Below, piece after piece: positions 1 to 6,508 of a stretch of DNA of 8,559 bases. How positions within the stretch are numbered: position 1 is the stretch's first letter; every line of letters starts with the position of its first letter. The stretch lies in contig JAPLHL010000319.1 of assembly GCA_026389655.1 (NCBI GenBank), forward strand, positions 1 to 8,559, given 5' to 3'. A program made the position numbers and the translations under genes. Under the pieces are notes generated by a model. The model was not told the origin of the DNA. It did no database searches and was given only the letters and a program-made list of their open reading frames with translations. The stretch is from Chloroflexota bacterium (lineage in GTDB: Bacteria; Chloroflexota; Dehalococcoidia; GIF9; UBA5629).

Positions 1-1
1 T

Positions 2-274
2 CTTGTTGCTATTGTTGCCATTGTCATGGCCATTTTCGTCGGCCTGCTTGTTTGGGCCACGGTCCAGGGACAGCGGCGCAGGGTTACTACGGGGAAGGAA
101 GGGATGGTAGGACAGTCTGCCGAGGTTAAAACAGTCCTCAAACCCAGGGGTATGGTGCTGGTTGAGGGTGAGCTGTGGTCGGCTGAAATGGACAGCGGGA
201 CTGCCCAGCCGGGAGAACAAGTGGTTATCACCAGGGTAGATAACTTGAAACTATATGTGACCAAAAAGAAATGA
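2..274 (+). CDS. NfeD family protein, C-terminal part (5' end outside window)
   Basis: The reading frame is open from the first bases of the window, so this is the 3' part of a longer gene; the ATG at 26 is probably internal. The visible protein starts with a hydrophobic stretch (about 18 residues, rich in L, V, I and A, ending near VGLLVWATV) that fits the last transmembrane helix. A basic QRRR segment follows, then about 65 residues with the features of the NfeD C-terminal OB-fold domain: TGKEGMVGQ, a VLVEGELWSA strand and a terminal DNLKLYVTKKK. NfeD proteins are membrane partners of SPFH proteins; long forms also carry an N-terminal ClpP-like serine protease domain, which would lie outside the window if present. 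The gene ends 10 bases before the slipin gene, and this pairing is the main context support. Long or short form cannot be decided here. Confidence 0.85.
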   Translation, partial: LVAIVAIVMAIFVGLLVWATVQGQRRRVTTGKEGMVGQSAEVKTVLKPRGMVLVEGELWSAEMDSGTAQPGEQVVITRVDNLKLYVTKKK

Positions 275-284
275 GGAGGCAAAT

Positions 285-1058
285 ATGCAGGTTGTAGGAA
301 TAGTCATAGCAGCAGTATTCCTGTTGATCGTGATTTTCGCGTCAGTCAGGATCGTTAATGAGTACGAGAGAGGCGTGGTTTTTCGTCTGGGAAGATATGT
401 GGGTGTCAGGGGACCTGGTCTTATCTTTCTTATACCCTTCATCGAGCGCATGGTCAAAGTGGAATTGCGCGTCGTGACGATGGACGTGCCGCAACAAGAG
501 TGTATTACCATGGACACGGTTACCGTCAAAGTGGATGCCGTGGTTTATTTCCGTGTCATGAAGCCGGAATCGGCTATATTGAATGTTGAGCAGTATATCA
601 GGGCAACGTCGCTTCTCTGCCAGACAACGCTGCGAAATGTTGTGGGTCAGAGCGATCTTGAGGACTTGCTCGGTCACAGGGACAAGGTCAACGAGAAACT
701 TCAGATTCTAATTGATGAGGGAACAGAACCATGGGGTATCAAGGTAAGCATGGTGGAAGTAAGGGATGTTCAGCTTCCTGAGACCATGCAGCGTGCTATG
801 GCTGCGCAGGCGGAAGCCGAAAGGGAACGCCGCGCTAAGATAGTACATGCAGACGGTGAAGCCCAGGCGGCGCAAAAGCTTGCGGAAGCGGCCAAAACAT
901 TATCGGTCCACCCAGCAGCCATGCAGTTGCGCTACCTTCAGACACTTATTACCATCTCGACTGAAAAGACGAACACCATTGTATTCCCGCTACCAATGGA
1001 TCTTATCATGCCCATGCTAAGCAAAATTAGCGGAGATCAGAAAAAACTGGAGTCATAG
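285..1058 (+). CDS. Slipin, SPFH/stomatin-like membrane protein
   Basis: A complete 257-residue protein of normal slipin size. Residues 3-24 form one hydrophobic membrane anchor. The SPFH (band 7) domain follows from about residue 25, with the hallmarks NEYERGVVFRLGR (25-37), GPGLIFLIPF (43-52), a VDAVVYFRV strand (83-91) and the EVRDVQLPE segment (158-166). Residues 167-205 are Ala/Glu/Lys-rich (QAEAERERRAKI, DGEAQAAQKLAEAA) and should form the coiled coil used for oligomerisation. The tail from about 211 resembles the slipin C-terminal region. Slipins assemble into ring-like scaffolds on the inner face of the membrane and are linked to membrane microdomains and quality control; the target here is unknown. 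The ATG is preceded by AGGAGG at 274-279, which overlaps the NfeD stop codon, so the two are probably co-translated in one operon. The transcript ends at the 1081-1116 hairpin. Confidence 0.95.
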   Translation: MQVVGIVIAAVFLLIVIFASVRIVNEYERGVVFRLGRYVGVRGPGLIFLIPFIERMVKVELRVVTMDVPQQECITMDTVTVKVDAVVYFRVMKPESAILNVEQYIRATSLLCQTTLRNVVGQSDLEDLLGHRDKVNEKLQILIDEGTEPWGIKVSMVEVRDVQLPETMQRAMAAQAEAERERRAKIVHADGEAQAAQKLAEAAKTLSVHPAAMQLRYLQTLITISTEKTNTIVFPLPMDLIMPMLSKISGDQKKLES

Positions 1059-1080
1059 TTTTCCGAACAGTTAATAGTCT

Positions 1081-1116
1081 GGGGCGTCCCGATGATAATC
1101 GGGACGCCCCTTTTTT
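1081..1116 (+). terminator. Strong intrinsic terminator after slipin gene
   Basis: A perfect 13-bp inverted repeat (GGGGCGTCCCGAT at 1081-1093, its complement at 1098-1110) closes a GATA tetraloop and is followed by six T residues (1111-1116). It lies 22 bases after the slipin stop and ends inside the last codon of the convergent birA gene. On the minus strand the hairpin is followed only by a weak T-containing stretch, so it should work best for the plus-strand operon but may also slow transcription out of birA. Confidence 0.93.
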
Positions 1117-1903
1117 ATTTGGCTGTATCCTGGACGTTGGACACATCGCCCGCCACCACCTCGCGTATTGAACCATCATCCAGGCGCAATACCAGGTTGC
1201 CCCCGGGGTTGACCGATTCGGCTATTCCTTCCAGTGTGCCACTGCCCGTGTTGACGCTTACGCGCCTGCCGATCGTTCCCATGTGGCGGGTCCATTCACT
1301 CATGATAAAATCAGGTTCGCCGATGCGGTCGTAGAGCTTTTCCATCTCGGAATATAGATTTAATGCAACTTCGGGGATTGATACCTCTTTCCCCAGTTCA
1401 ACTGATAAACTGGTGGCTATACCGGCTATCTCGGGGAACCTGGTCGTTTCGAAATTAACATTTATCCCTATTCCGACGATAGAGTAAACCAGGTTGCCCG
1501 CGCTAAATCCGTTCTCTATCAATATGCCGCATACTTTTTTTCCTGATATAAGAACATCGTTGGGCCATTTTATGCTTGCCGTAACACCCATTCCGCCGAT
1601 GGCGTTGTAAACTGCCACAGACGCAATAGCCGGCAGCAGGTGGAGTGCATTTGCGGGTGGGCGCAGCACAATTGATGTGGCCAGGCCTCCCTCGGGTGAG
1701 AGCCACGATCTGCCCATCCTGCCGCGGCCTGTTTCCTGTTTTCCGGCTATTACCGCCGCTCCGTTTGGCGATCCCTGTTCTGCCAGCTTCCTGGCTTCGT
1801 CCATGGTCGATGTTGTGATCGGGAGGAAGTGAGCTACTCTTCCCATGTAACGTGTTTTCAGGTTTTGTTCCAGGTATGATGTTATAGTTGATTTCGTGGC
1901 CAT
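1115..1903 (-). CDS. birA: Biotin-[acetyl-CoA carboxylase] ligase, monofunctional
   Basis: A 262-residue cytoplasmic enzyme that makes biotinyl-5'-AMP from biotin and ATP and transfers biotin to a lysine of carboxyl carrier domains such as the acetyl-CoA carboxylase BCCP. Visible family motifs are the nucleotide-binding GRGRMGRSW (59-67), KWPND (112-116), KKVCGILIE with the catalytic-type lysine (122-130) and GIGINVN (144-150). The C-terminal SH3-like domain covers about 210-258 (GRRVSVNTGSGTLEGIAES). Bifunctional BirA has a 60-70-residue N-terminal winged helix; here the catalytic domain begins almost at once (LKTRYMGR at 15-22), so this should be an enzyme only, not a biotin repressor. The ATG at 1903 matches the usual start of short ligases. 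No Shine-Dalgarno sequence precedes it, and a possible -10 element sits 6 bases upstream, so the mRNA may be leaderless. Divergent from the sirtuin gene. Confidence 0.96.
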   Translation of the reverse strand: MATKSTITSYLEQNLKTRYMGRVAHFLPITTSTMDEARKLAEQGSPNGAAVIAGKQETGRGRMGRSWLSPEGGLATSIVLRPPANALHLLPAIASVAVYNAIGGMGVTASIKWPNDVLISGKKVCGILIENGFSAGNLVYSIVGIGINVNFETTRFPEIAGIATSLSVELGKEVSIPEVALNLYSEMEKLYDRIGEPDFIMSEWTRHMGTIGRRVSVNTGSGTLEGIAESVNPGGNLVLRLDDGSIREVVAGDVSNVQDTAK

Positions 1904-1909
1904 GGATAT

Positions 1910-1938
1910 AATATATCAGAGGAGTTAAACCGTGTATA
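1910..1938 (-). promoter_or_regulatory. Putative birA promoter, leaderless type
   Basis: Read on the minus strand, TATACA (1938-1933, four of six matches to TTGACA) is followed after 17 bases by TATATT (1915-1910, five of six matches to TATAAT). The expected transcription start then falls at about 1903, the A of the birA ATG. The bases before that ATG contain no purine-rich ribosome site, which agrees with a leaderless transcript. The -35 box overlaps the -10 box proposed for the sirtuin gene on the other strand. Assigned by eye in an AT-rich stretch. Confidence 0.45.
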
Positions 1939-1940
1939 AT
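1935..1940 (+). promoter_or_regulatory. Putative -10 element of the sirtuin gene
   Basis: A perfect TATAAT at 1935-1940 lies 37 bases before the sirtuin ATG, predicting a leader of about 30 bases that contains the GGAG ribosome site (1968-1971). The -35 region is poor (ATATCA at 1913-1918 with a 16-base spacer, three of six). If both promoters are real, polymerase cannot occupy this one and the birA promoter at once. Confidence 0.45.
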
Positions 1941-1977
1941 TTATATGGCGTCTGAATTCAAATGAACGGAGCTGGAT

Positions 1978-2760
1978 ATGGACAGGGATAATATTGATCT
2001 CCAGTCTGAACGGATTGCAGACCTGATCATCGCCGCCAGGCGTATCGTCGTATTTACCGGGGCTGGCATAAGCACAGAATCTGGAATTCCTGATTTCAGG
2101 GGGAAAGATGGGATCTGGACCAAGCTGGATCCTGAAGATTTTACAATACAGCGCTTCGTAGAAAGACCTGAAGTGCGTAAGATGCAGTGGAAAATGCTGG
2201 CCGAGGGCGGCATGATAAAAGAAATTAAGCCGAATGATGCGCACTACGCAGTGGCCGAACTTGAAAAGCTGGGCAAGCTGGATTGTGTTGTAACGCAAAA
2301 TATAGATAACCTTCACCAGGCGGCAGGCAATTCACCCGAAATTGTATTTGAATTGCATGGCAACATGCAGTATGTGCGGTGTCTCGGTTGCCAGAAACGT
2401 TTTCCCATGGCGGAGATCATTGCACGCTTGGCGGTTGAGGACGTCCCTGCTTGTGAGCATTGCAAAGGGATTCTCAAGCCGGACGCAGTGTTTTTTGGGG
2501 AGGCGCTCCCTGAACGGGTTCTCAGCGAAGCTGTAAAGCGGGCAAGTCAGTGCGATCTTTGCATAGTCATAGGTTCAACCCTGCTGGTTTATCCTGCAGC
2601 GTATGTACCTCTGTATGCACGGGATGCCGGGGCCAGGATCGTGATTGTTAATATAGGGGAAACGCCGATGGATGCTCAGGCAGCAGTTCGTGTAGAGGGC
2701 AAAGCAGGTGACGTCATGTCCAGGGTAATGAAGCACGTTAAGAGTAAAATCGGCAAATAG
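1978..2760 (+). CDS. NAD-dependent protein deacylase, Sir2 family (sirtuin)
   Basis: A complete 260-residue sirtuin with the full active site. It would remove acetyl groups from protein lysines using NAD+, giving nicotinamide and O-acetyl-ADP-ribose. NAD-binding motifs are GAGISTESGIPDFRG (28-42) and TQNID (106-110); the catalytic His is H127 in ELHGN. A zinc-ribbon module is formed by C135/C138 and C159/C162. KPDAVFFGE (167-175) and GSTLLVYPAA (199-208) complete the Rossmann fold and peptide groove. The region that carries the Tyr-x-x-Arg pair in desuccinylase/CobB-type (class III) sirtuins reads KMQWKML (68-74) without that pair, so plain deacetylase activity is favoured. The ATG follows GGAG (1968-1971) by 6 bases. 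It is transcribed alone, divergent from birA. No substrate can be named; acetyl-CoA synthetase is the known target of many bacterial sirtuins, but it is not in the window. Confidence 0.95.
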   Translation: MDRDNIDLQSERIADLIIAARRIVVFTGAGISTESGIPDFRGKDGIWTKLDPEDFTIQRFVERPEVRKMQWKMLAEGGMIKEIKPNDAHYAVAELEKLGKLDCVVTQNIDNLHQAAGNSPEIVFELHGNMQYVRCLGCQKRFPMAEIIARLAVEDVPACEHCKGILKPDAVFFGEALPERVLSEAVKRASQCDLCIVIGSTLLVYPAAYVPLYARDAGARIVIVNIGETPMDAQAAVRVEGKAGDVMSRVMKHVKSKIGK

Positions 2761-2765
2761 ATATA

Positions 2766-2795
2766 TTGACAAATTTTGAATACAAATGTTAGATT
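2766..2795 (+). promoter_or_regulatory. Housekeeping-type promoter of the lipoprotein gene
   Basis: A perfect -35 box TTGACA (2766-2771) is followed after 18 bases by TAGATT (2790-2795, four of six), itself preceded by TG one base upstream (2787-2788), an extended -10 arrangement. The box starts 6 bases after the sirtuin stop codon. It predicts a leader of about 25 bases before the TTG start at 2827. This is the clearest promoter in the window. Confidence 0.7.
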
Positions 2796-2826
2796 GTGTT
2801 AAACATAGGATAAAAGAGGTGTTAAT

Positions 2827-3996
2827 TTGAGAAAGGCGACTATCCTTATGCTGATGCTTGTGACTGTTATGCTGTTTGCAGGATGCGTAAGGCAGGTTGT
2901 AAGCACCCAAACTCCTCCGCTTGCTTATATTGATTCCGTATCTACATCGCAAATTTATACGGGTGAGACGATTAAATTCTCAGGCCATGGGGTGCCTGCG
3001 GTCGGACAGATAGTTGCTTATAACTGGCGGTCAAGCGTTAATGGCGACCTCAGTCAAATGGCAACCTTTGATACAAATACATTGACTGCGGGTCCGCATA
3101 CGATCTGGTTCAAAGTCCAGGACAACTACGGCAACTGGTCAAAGGAAATAAGTACAAATGTTAACGTGCTAGCCCAGGGCGGACCTACTGTGATGGCCAT
3201 CAAGGCATTCGGCGCTTCGCCCCCGGATATTAAAGAGGGTGAGCGGTCGACCTTATCGTGGGAAGTTTCAGGGTCTGGAAATGTGCGCATTGACCCCGGC
3301 ATCGGCGATGTCGCTCAGAGTGGCAGCAGATCAGTCCAGCCGTTGCAGACCACTACCTATACAATTTATGGCACAAATGATCAGGGTATAGCGAAAGCGA
3401 CAGTCCAGGTGGTGGTCTCTCCGATCGCTAATTATTCACTTATCACCTTTTCGATAGCTGCTGAAGACGGTACAATCAAGGGAAATGAGGTCAGCTATGA
3501 CCAGGTTGTGGTGGGGCAAAATGAATTACAGCAGCCGATGCAAGCATTTCTTAGCTTCGATCTTTCCTCGATCCCTGTCAATGCTGTAATCAAGACTGTC
3601 CAACTCGACCTGACGAAAGCAAAGATAGTAAATTACCCTATGCCGGGGCTGGGGTCACTTTACATATACAATCAGCAATATGGCGCAAGGATCGACGCCT
3701 ATGGTAACCAGATCTATCTGCAAAACACGCCTTTATTTACCTGGAGCTATAACTATGCTGTCACCCAGATGCCGGAAACGTACTTCACGTCACCTGATAT
3801 GGTCGATGCGGTGCAAAAGCAAATTGACACCCGCAGTAGCCGGTTGCAGTTAAAATTGCAATTTGAAAAGACCCATTACTATGTTGTCCCGAATTACAGC
3901 GATAATAAGTATCAGTGGAGTTCCAGGGACGCCAATTATATCGATATAGGTTCCGGTAACCCCAGGCTAATAATATATTACACATTGCCGCAATAG
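2827..3996 (+). CDS. Secreted lipoprotein with Ig-like modules and DNRLRE-like C-terminal domain
   Basis: A 389-residue protein starting at TTG, 5 bases after a GAGGTG ribosome site (2816-2821). The N-terminus MRK plus a hydrophobic core (residues 5-18) ends in LFAGC, a type II signal peptide with lipidated Cys20, so the mature protein should be anchored outside the cytoplasmic membrane. Residues about 32-114 look like a PKD/Ig-type beta domain (YTGETIKFSGHG, TAGPHTIWFKVQDNYGNWS). Residues about 120-198 form a second Ig-like module of a kind common in Chloroflexota surface proteins (PPDIKEGERSTLSWEVSG, TTTYTIYGTNDQG). Residues about 203-387 resemble DNRLRE-type beta-sandwich domains (AFLSFDLSSIP at 240-250, VDAVQKQID and NPRLIIYYTLP at the end). 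No catalytic motif is seen; a binding or structural role at the cell surface is likely. Transcribed alone from its own promoter; its ligand is unknown. Confidence 0.85.
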   Translation: MRKATILMLMLVTVMLFAGCVRQVVSTQTPPLAYIDSVSTSQIYTGETIKFSGHGVPAVGQIVAYNWRSSVNGDLSQMATFDTNTLTAGPHTIWFKVQDNYGNWSKEISTNVNVLAQGGPTVMAIKAFGASPPDIKEGERSTLSWEVSGSGNVRIDPGIGDVAQSGSRSVQPLQTTTYTIYGTNDQGIAKATVQVVVSPIANYSLITFSIAAEDGTIKGNEVSYDQVVVGQNELQQPMQAFLSFDLSSIPVNAVIKTVQLDLTKAKIVNYPMPGLGSLYIYNQQYGARIDAYGNQIYLQNTPLFTWSYNYAVTQMPETYFTSPDMVDAVQKQIDTRSSRLQLKLQFEKTHYYVVPNYSDNKYQWSSRDANYIDIGSGNPRLIIYYTLPQ

Positions 3997-4008
3997 CCTG
4001 TTTGCGGC
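3987..4008. terminator. Possible bidirectional stem-loop between convergent genes
   Basis: GCCGCAA (3987-3993) and TTGCGGC (4002-4008) form a 7-bp perfect stem with an 8-base loop. It covers the last codons of the lipoprotein gene and abuts the purS stop codon. On the plus strand it is followed, after a few bases, by TGTTTT; no T run follows on the minus strand. The position between two convergent genes makes a terminator role plausible, but the U-tract is weak. Confidence 0.4.
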
Positions 4009-4266
4009 TTAGCCTGTTTTGATCTGCTCCAGCTCAAACCGGGAATTCTCTATAACGGGATTAGCCAGGAGTTTTTTACACATATCTTGAACTGCGCTCC
4101 TGGCTTTTTCCAGGTCTTTCTCTTCAATTTTAATTTCGATATATTTGCCTGCCCTGACTTCTTGAACGCTTTTAAAGTTCAGGGTATGCAGCGCCCCCTT
4201 TATTGTAAGCCCCTGTGGGTCGTTCACAGTCGGTTTGAGTGTTATATACACTTTAGCTAAATACAT
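4009..4266 (-). CDS. purS: Phosphoribosylformylglycinamidine synthase subunit PurS
   Basis: An 85-residue protein of normal PurS size. PurS is the small bridging subunit of the three-part FGAM synthetase (PurS, PurL, PurQ), which turns FGAR, glutamine and ATP into FGAM in purine synthesis. Family features are KVYITLKPTVNDPQG (5-19), the VRAGKYIEI strand (37-45) and LLANPVIENS (66-75). The ATG at 4266 lies 14 bases inside the end of purC, with an AGGGAGGAAG ribosome site within the purC reading frame, which suggests translational coupling. It is the last gene of the operon: the next gene downstream is the convergent lipoprotein gene, so purQ and purL, often adjacent to purS elsewhere, must lie at another locus. 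Confidence 0.95.
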   Translation of the reverse strand: MYLAKVYITLKPTVNDPQGLTIKGALHTLNFKSVQEVRAGKYIEIKIEEKDLEKARSAVQDMCKKLLANPVIENSRFELEQIKTG

Positions 4267-5164
4267 TTTTCAACTTCCTCCCTGTTAACAAGAAGTAAGC
4301 ATCGCTGTAGCGTTCTGTGGTGGCCTTTACCACGTCTGGCGGCAAAGCCGGAGCCGGCGGCTTATGGTTCCACCCTGCAGCGGTTAGCCAGTCCCGCACA
4401 TACTGCTTATCGTAATTTGGCTGAGAGCGACCTGGTTTATACTGGTCTGCGTCCCAGAACCTGCTGGAATCTGGTGTAAGTGCCTCATCGATCAGGATAA
4501 TTTCTTTATCATAGAAGCCAAATTCAAACTTGGTATCAGCAATGATGATTCCGCGCCCACTGGCATATTCCCTGGCATAATTGTACAGGGCGACGCTTTT
4601 TTCCTCGAGTATGCCAGCCGTTTTATTCCCCACAAGATCGGCGAGCTGCTTGCTATTCATGGGCAGGTCATGTCCTTTCTCTGCCTTGGTAGTAGGCGTG
4701 AATAATGGCTCGGGTAATTCCTGGCTCTCCTTCAACCCTTTTGGCGCTTTTTTGCCGTTAATAGTCCCCGATTTCTTATACTCGGACCATGCGGCCCCTG
4801 CAATATAACCGCGTACAACGCATTCTACGGGTATGCGTTCAGCTTTCAAAACGGCCATGGAACGCCCCATTATCATTTGAGGCAGCGGCCTTCTTCCACG
4901 TGCATATTTCAGTAGCGCCCGGTTGCTTTCTATGGATTCGATCATGTGGTTATGGACAACATGGTATGTTTTACCAAACCAGAAAGCTGAGATCTGGTTT
5001 AGAACGATCCCTTTATCCGGTATTGCTGTGGGCAATACGGAATCGAAAGCGGAAATGCGGTCAGTTGCTACGATTATCAGTTTGTCCCCGGCAATATAAG
5101 TGTCTCTTACCTTACCTTTACCGAATAATGGAAGTTTAAGATTGGCGTCAAATACTGTAGTCAA
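4253..5164 (-). CDS. purC: Phosphoribosylaminoimidazole-succinocarboxamide (SAICAR) synthase
   Basis: A 303-residue enzyme of the longer (yeast Ade1-like) form of the family. It joins aspartate to CAIR with ATP to give SAICAR. Visible motifs are GKGKVRDTY (15-23), DRISAFDSVLP (35-45), the signature VECVVRGYIAGAAWSEYK (113-130), DTKFEFG (210-216) and EALTPDSSRFWDADQY (227-242), the substrate-binding stretch of the long family. The start is TTG at 5164; a GGAG site 8 bases upstream overlaps the purB stop codon region, and a nearby ATG is out of frame, so TTG is well supported. The gap to purB is 10 bases. Its product is the substrate of the upstream-encoded PurB, and the CAIR it uses comes from the PurE step, so three consecutive enzymes are encoded side by side. 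Confidence 0.96.
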   Translation of the reverse strand: MTTVFDANLKLPLFGKGKVRDTYIAGDKLIIVATDRISAFDSVLPTAIPDKGIVLNQISAFWFGKTYHVVHNHMIESIESNRALLKYARGRRPLPQMIMGRSMAVLKAERIPVECVVRGYIAGAAWSEYKKSGTINGKKAPKGLKESQELPEPLFTPTTKAEKGHDLPMNSKQLADLVGNKTAGILEEKSVALYNYAREYASGRGIIIADTKFEFGFYDKEIILIDEALTPDSSRFWDADQYKPGRSQPNYDKQYVRDWLTAAGWNHKPPAPALPPDVVKATTERYSDAYFLLTGRKLKNVFS

Positions 5165-5174
5165 TCGGCATCTC

Positions 5175-6497
5175 CTATTTTTTACTCGTGGTTTTCCGTG
5201 TTTTTCTTAATAATCCAAGCCTTTCAAAGATGGTGTCGACATGTTTCAAGAAACGCCGGTAGTCAAAGATGGATTCCAGTTCCTTAACGTTGAAATTCTC
5301 CATTACTGTTGCATCTGCCTTCAGGAGTTTTAAGAACGGTGTCCGTGTTTTCCATGCCTGCATGGCATTGCGCTGGGTGATTTCATAGGCTTTTTGTCGG
5401 CTGAGTCCCTTTCCAACCAGTGCCAGCATTACGCTTTGCGAAAAGACCAGGCCTTGCGTAATCTCCAGGTTGCGCTTCATATTTTCCGGGTACACTTGCA
5501 ATCCCCGCATGACACCGGTAAAAATATCCAGTATATAATCCAATGCCAGGCAGGCATCGGGTAAAATGACTCTCTCATTGGACGAATGGCTGATATCACG
5601 TTCGTGCCATAAAGCGACATTTTCCATCGCAGTGACGCTATGTCCCCTGATCAACCGTGCGAGGCCGCATACACGTTCACAAAGCTCAGGGTTCCGTTTA
5701 TGAGGCATGGCTGATGAGCCCGTCTGTCCGGACGAAAAAGGCTCTTCCGCCTCGAGTATTTCTGTGCGTTGAAGCGCCCTGATCTCCGTAGCGAATTTTT
5801 CCAGTGAACTGGCGACTATTGCCAGGGTGGAGATAAACTGGGCATGCCGGTCACGTTGGATTATCTGGTTTGAGATTGGCGCAGGAGCCAAACCCAGCCT
5901 GGCACATGTTTTTTCTTCGACTTCAGGTGATACCATAGCATATGTACCCACTGCGCCGGATATCTTACCCACGCTTATTACCTCTCTGGCATTCTTAAGC
6001 CTGGTATAATTGCGTTTCATCTCCTGTGCCCACAGAGCCATCTTTAGTCCGAATGTGATCGGTTCAGCATGCACGCCGTGTGTGCGGCCGATCATAAGAG
6101 TGTCTTTATTGGATATTGCCCTGTCTTCCAGAACCTTGATCAGTACATCTATATCGTCCAATAACAGATCAGCGGCATCTCTCAGTTGAAGCGCAAGGGC
6201 GGTATCCATAACATCAGAAGATGTGAGTCCAAGGTGAATGTAGCGGGATTCTTCTCCTATGGTCTCCCCAACTGCACTTAGAAATGCCGTAACATCGTGG
6301 TGGGTGATCTTTAGTATCTCTGCCATCCGGTCGAAGTCGACCCGTGCTTTCTTGATCTTTGGGATAGCTTTCTTGGGAACGCGGCCAACGTCTGCCCATG
6401 CTTCGCAGACCGATATTTCAACCTGCAGCCATTTATCGAACTTTTCCTTGTCGGACCAGATCCTCTTCATGCGTGGCCGCGAATAGCGTTCAATCAT
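5175..6497 (-). CDS. purB: Adenylosuccinate lyase
   Basis: A 440-residue member of the fumarase/aspartase superfamily, expected to act as a homotetramer. It splits fumarate from SAICAR (giving AICAR) and from adenylosuccinate (giving AMP), so it serves both IMP and AMP synthesis. Seen motifs: HLGLTSSDVMDTA (88-100), RTHGVHAEP (138-146) with the general-acid-region His140, and the superfamily signature GSSAMPHKRNP (260-270) on the mobile loop with the catalytic serine (S261/S262). LWHERDISHSSNERV (297-310 region) is also typical. Length is normal; the tail RKTRKTTSKK (431-440) is unusually basic but short. The ATG at 6497 follows an AGGA site and comes 11 bases after the purE stop; the purC ribosome site overlaps its stop codon. 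Confidence 0.97.
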   Translation of the reverse strand: MIERYSRPRMKRIWSDKEKFDKWLQVEISVCEAWADVGRVPKKAIPKIKKARVDFDRMAEILKITHHDVTAFLSAVGETIGEESRYIHLGLTSSDVMDTALALQLRDAADLLLDDIDVLIKVLEDRAISNKDTLMIGRTHGVHAEPITFGLKMALWAQEMKRNYTRLKNAREVISVGKISGAVGTYAMVSPEVEEKTCARLGLAPAPISNQIIQRDRHAQFISTLAIVASSLEKFATEIRALQRTEILEAEEPFSSGQTGSSAMPHKRNPELCERVCGLARLIRGHSVTAMENVALWHERDISHSSNERVILPDACLALDYILDIFTGVMRGLQVYPENMKRNLEITQGLVFSQSVMLALVGKGLSRQKAYEITQRNAMQAWKTRTPFLKLLKADATVMENFNVKELESIFDYRRFLKHVDTIFERLGLLRKTRKTTSKK

Positions 6498-6508
6498 GTT
6501 ATCCTGCC

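Noticed and set aside
1092..1334. Open frame of 80 codons on the plus strand inside birA.
   Set aside because: It begins inside the terminator hairpin and runs antisense to a clearly coding gene; its protein has no family features.
1907..1912. A second perfect TATAAT on the plus strand, upstream of the sirtuin gene.
   Set aside because: No usable -35 sequence at 15-19 bases, and it lies within the birA start region; likely a by-product of the AT-rich stretch.
1882..2316. Open frame of 144 codons on the minus strand across the birA-sirtuin interval.
   Set aside because: It is antisense to the sirtuin gene and passes through the promoter region; no plausible start signal or family resemblance.
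4789..5139. Open frame of 116 codons antisense to purC.
   Set aside because: Shadow of the conserved purC coding sequence, with no ribosome site and low-complexity appearance.
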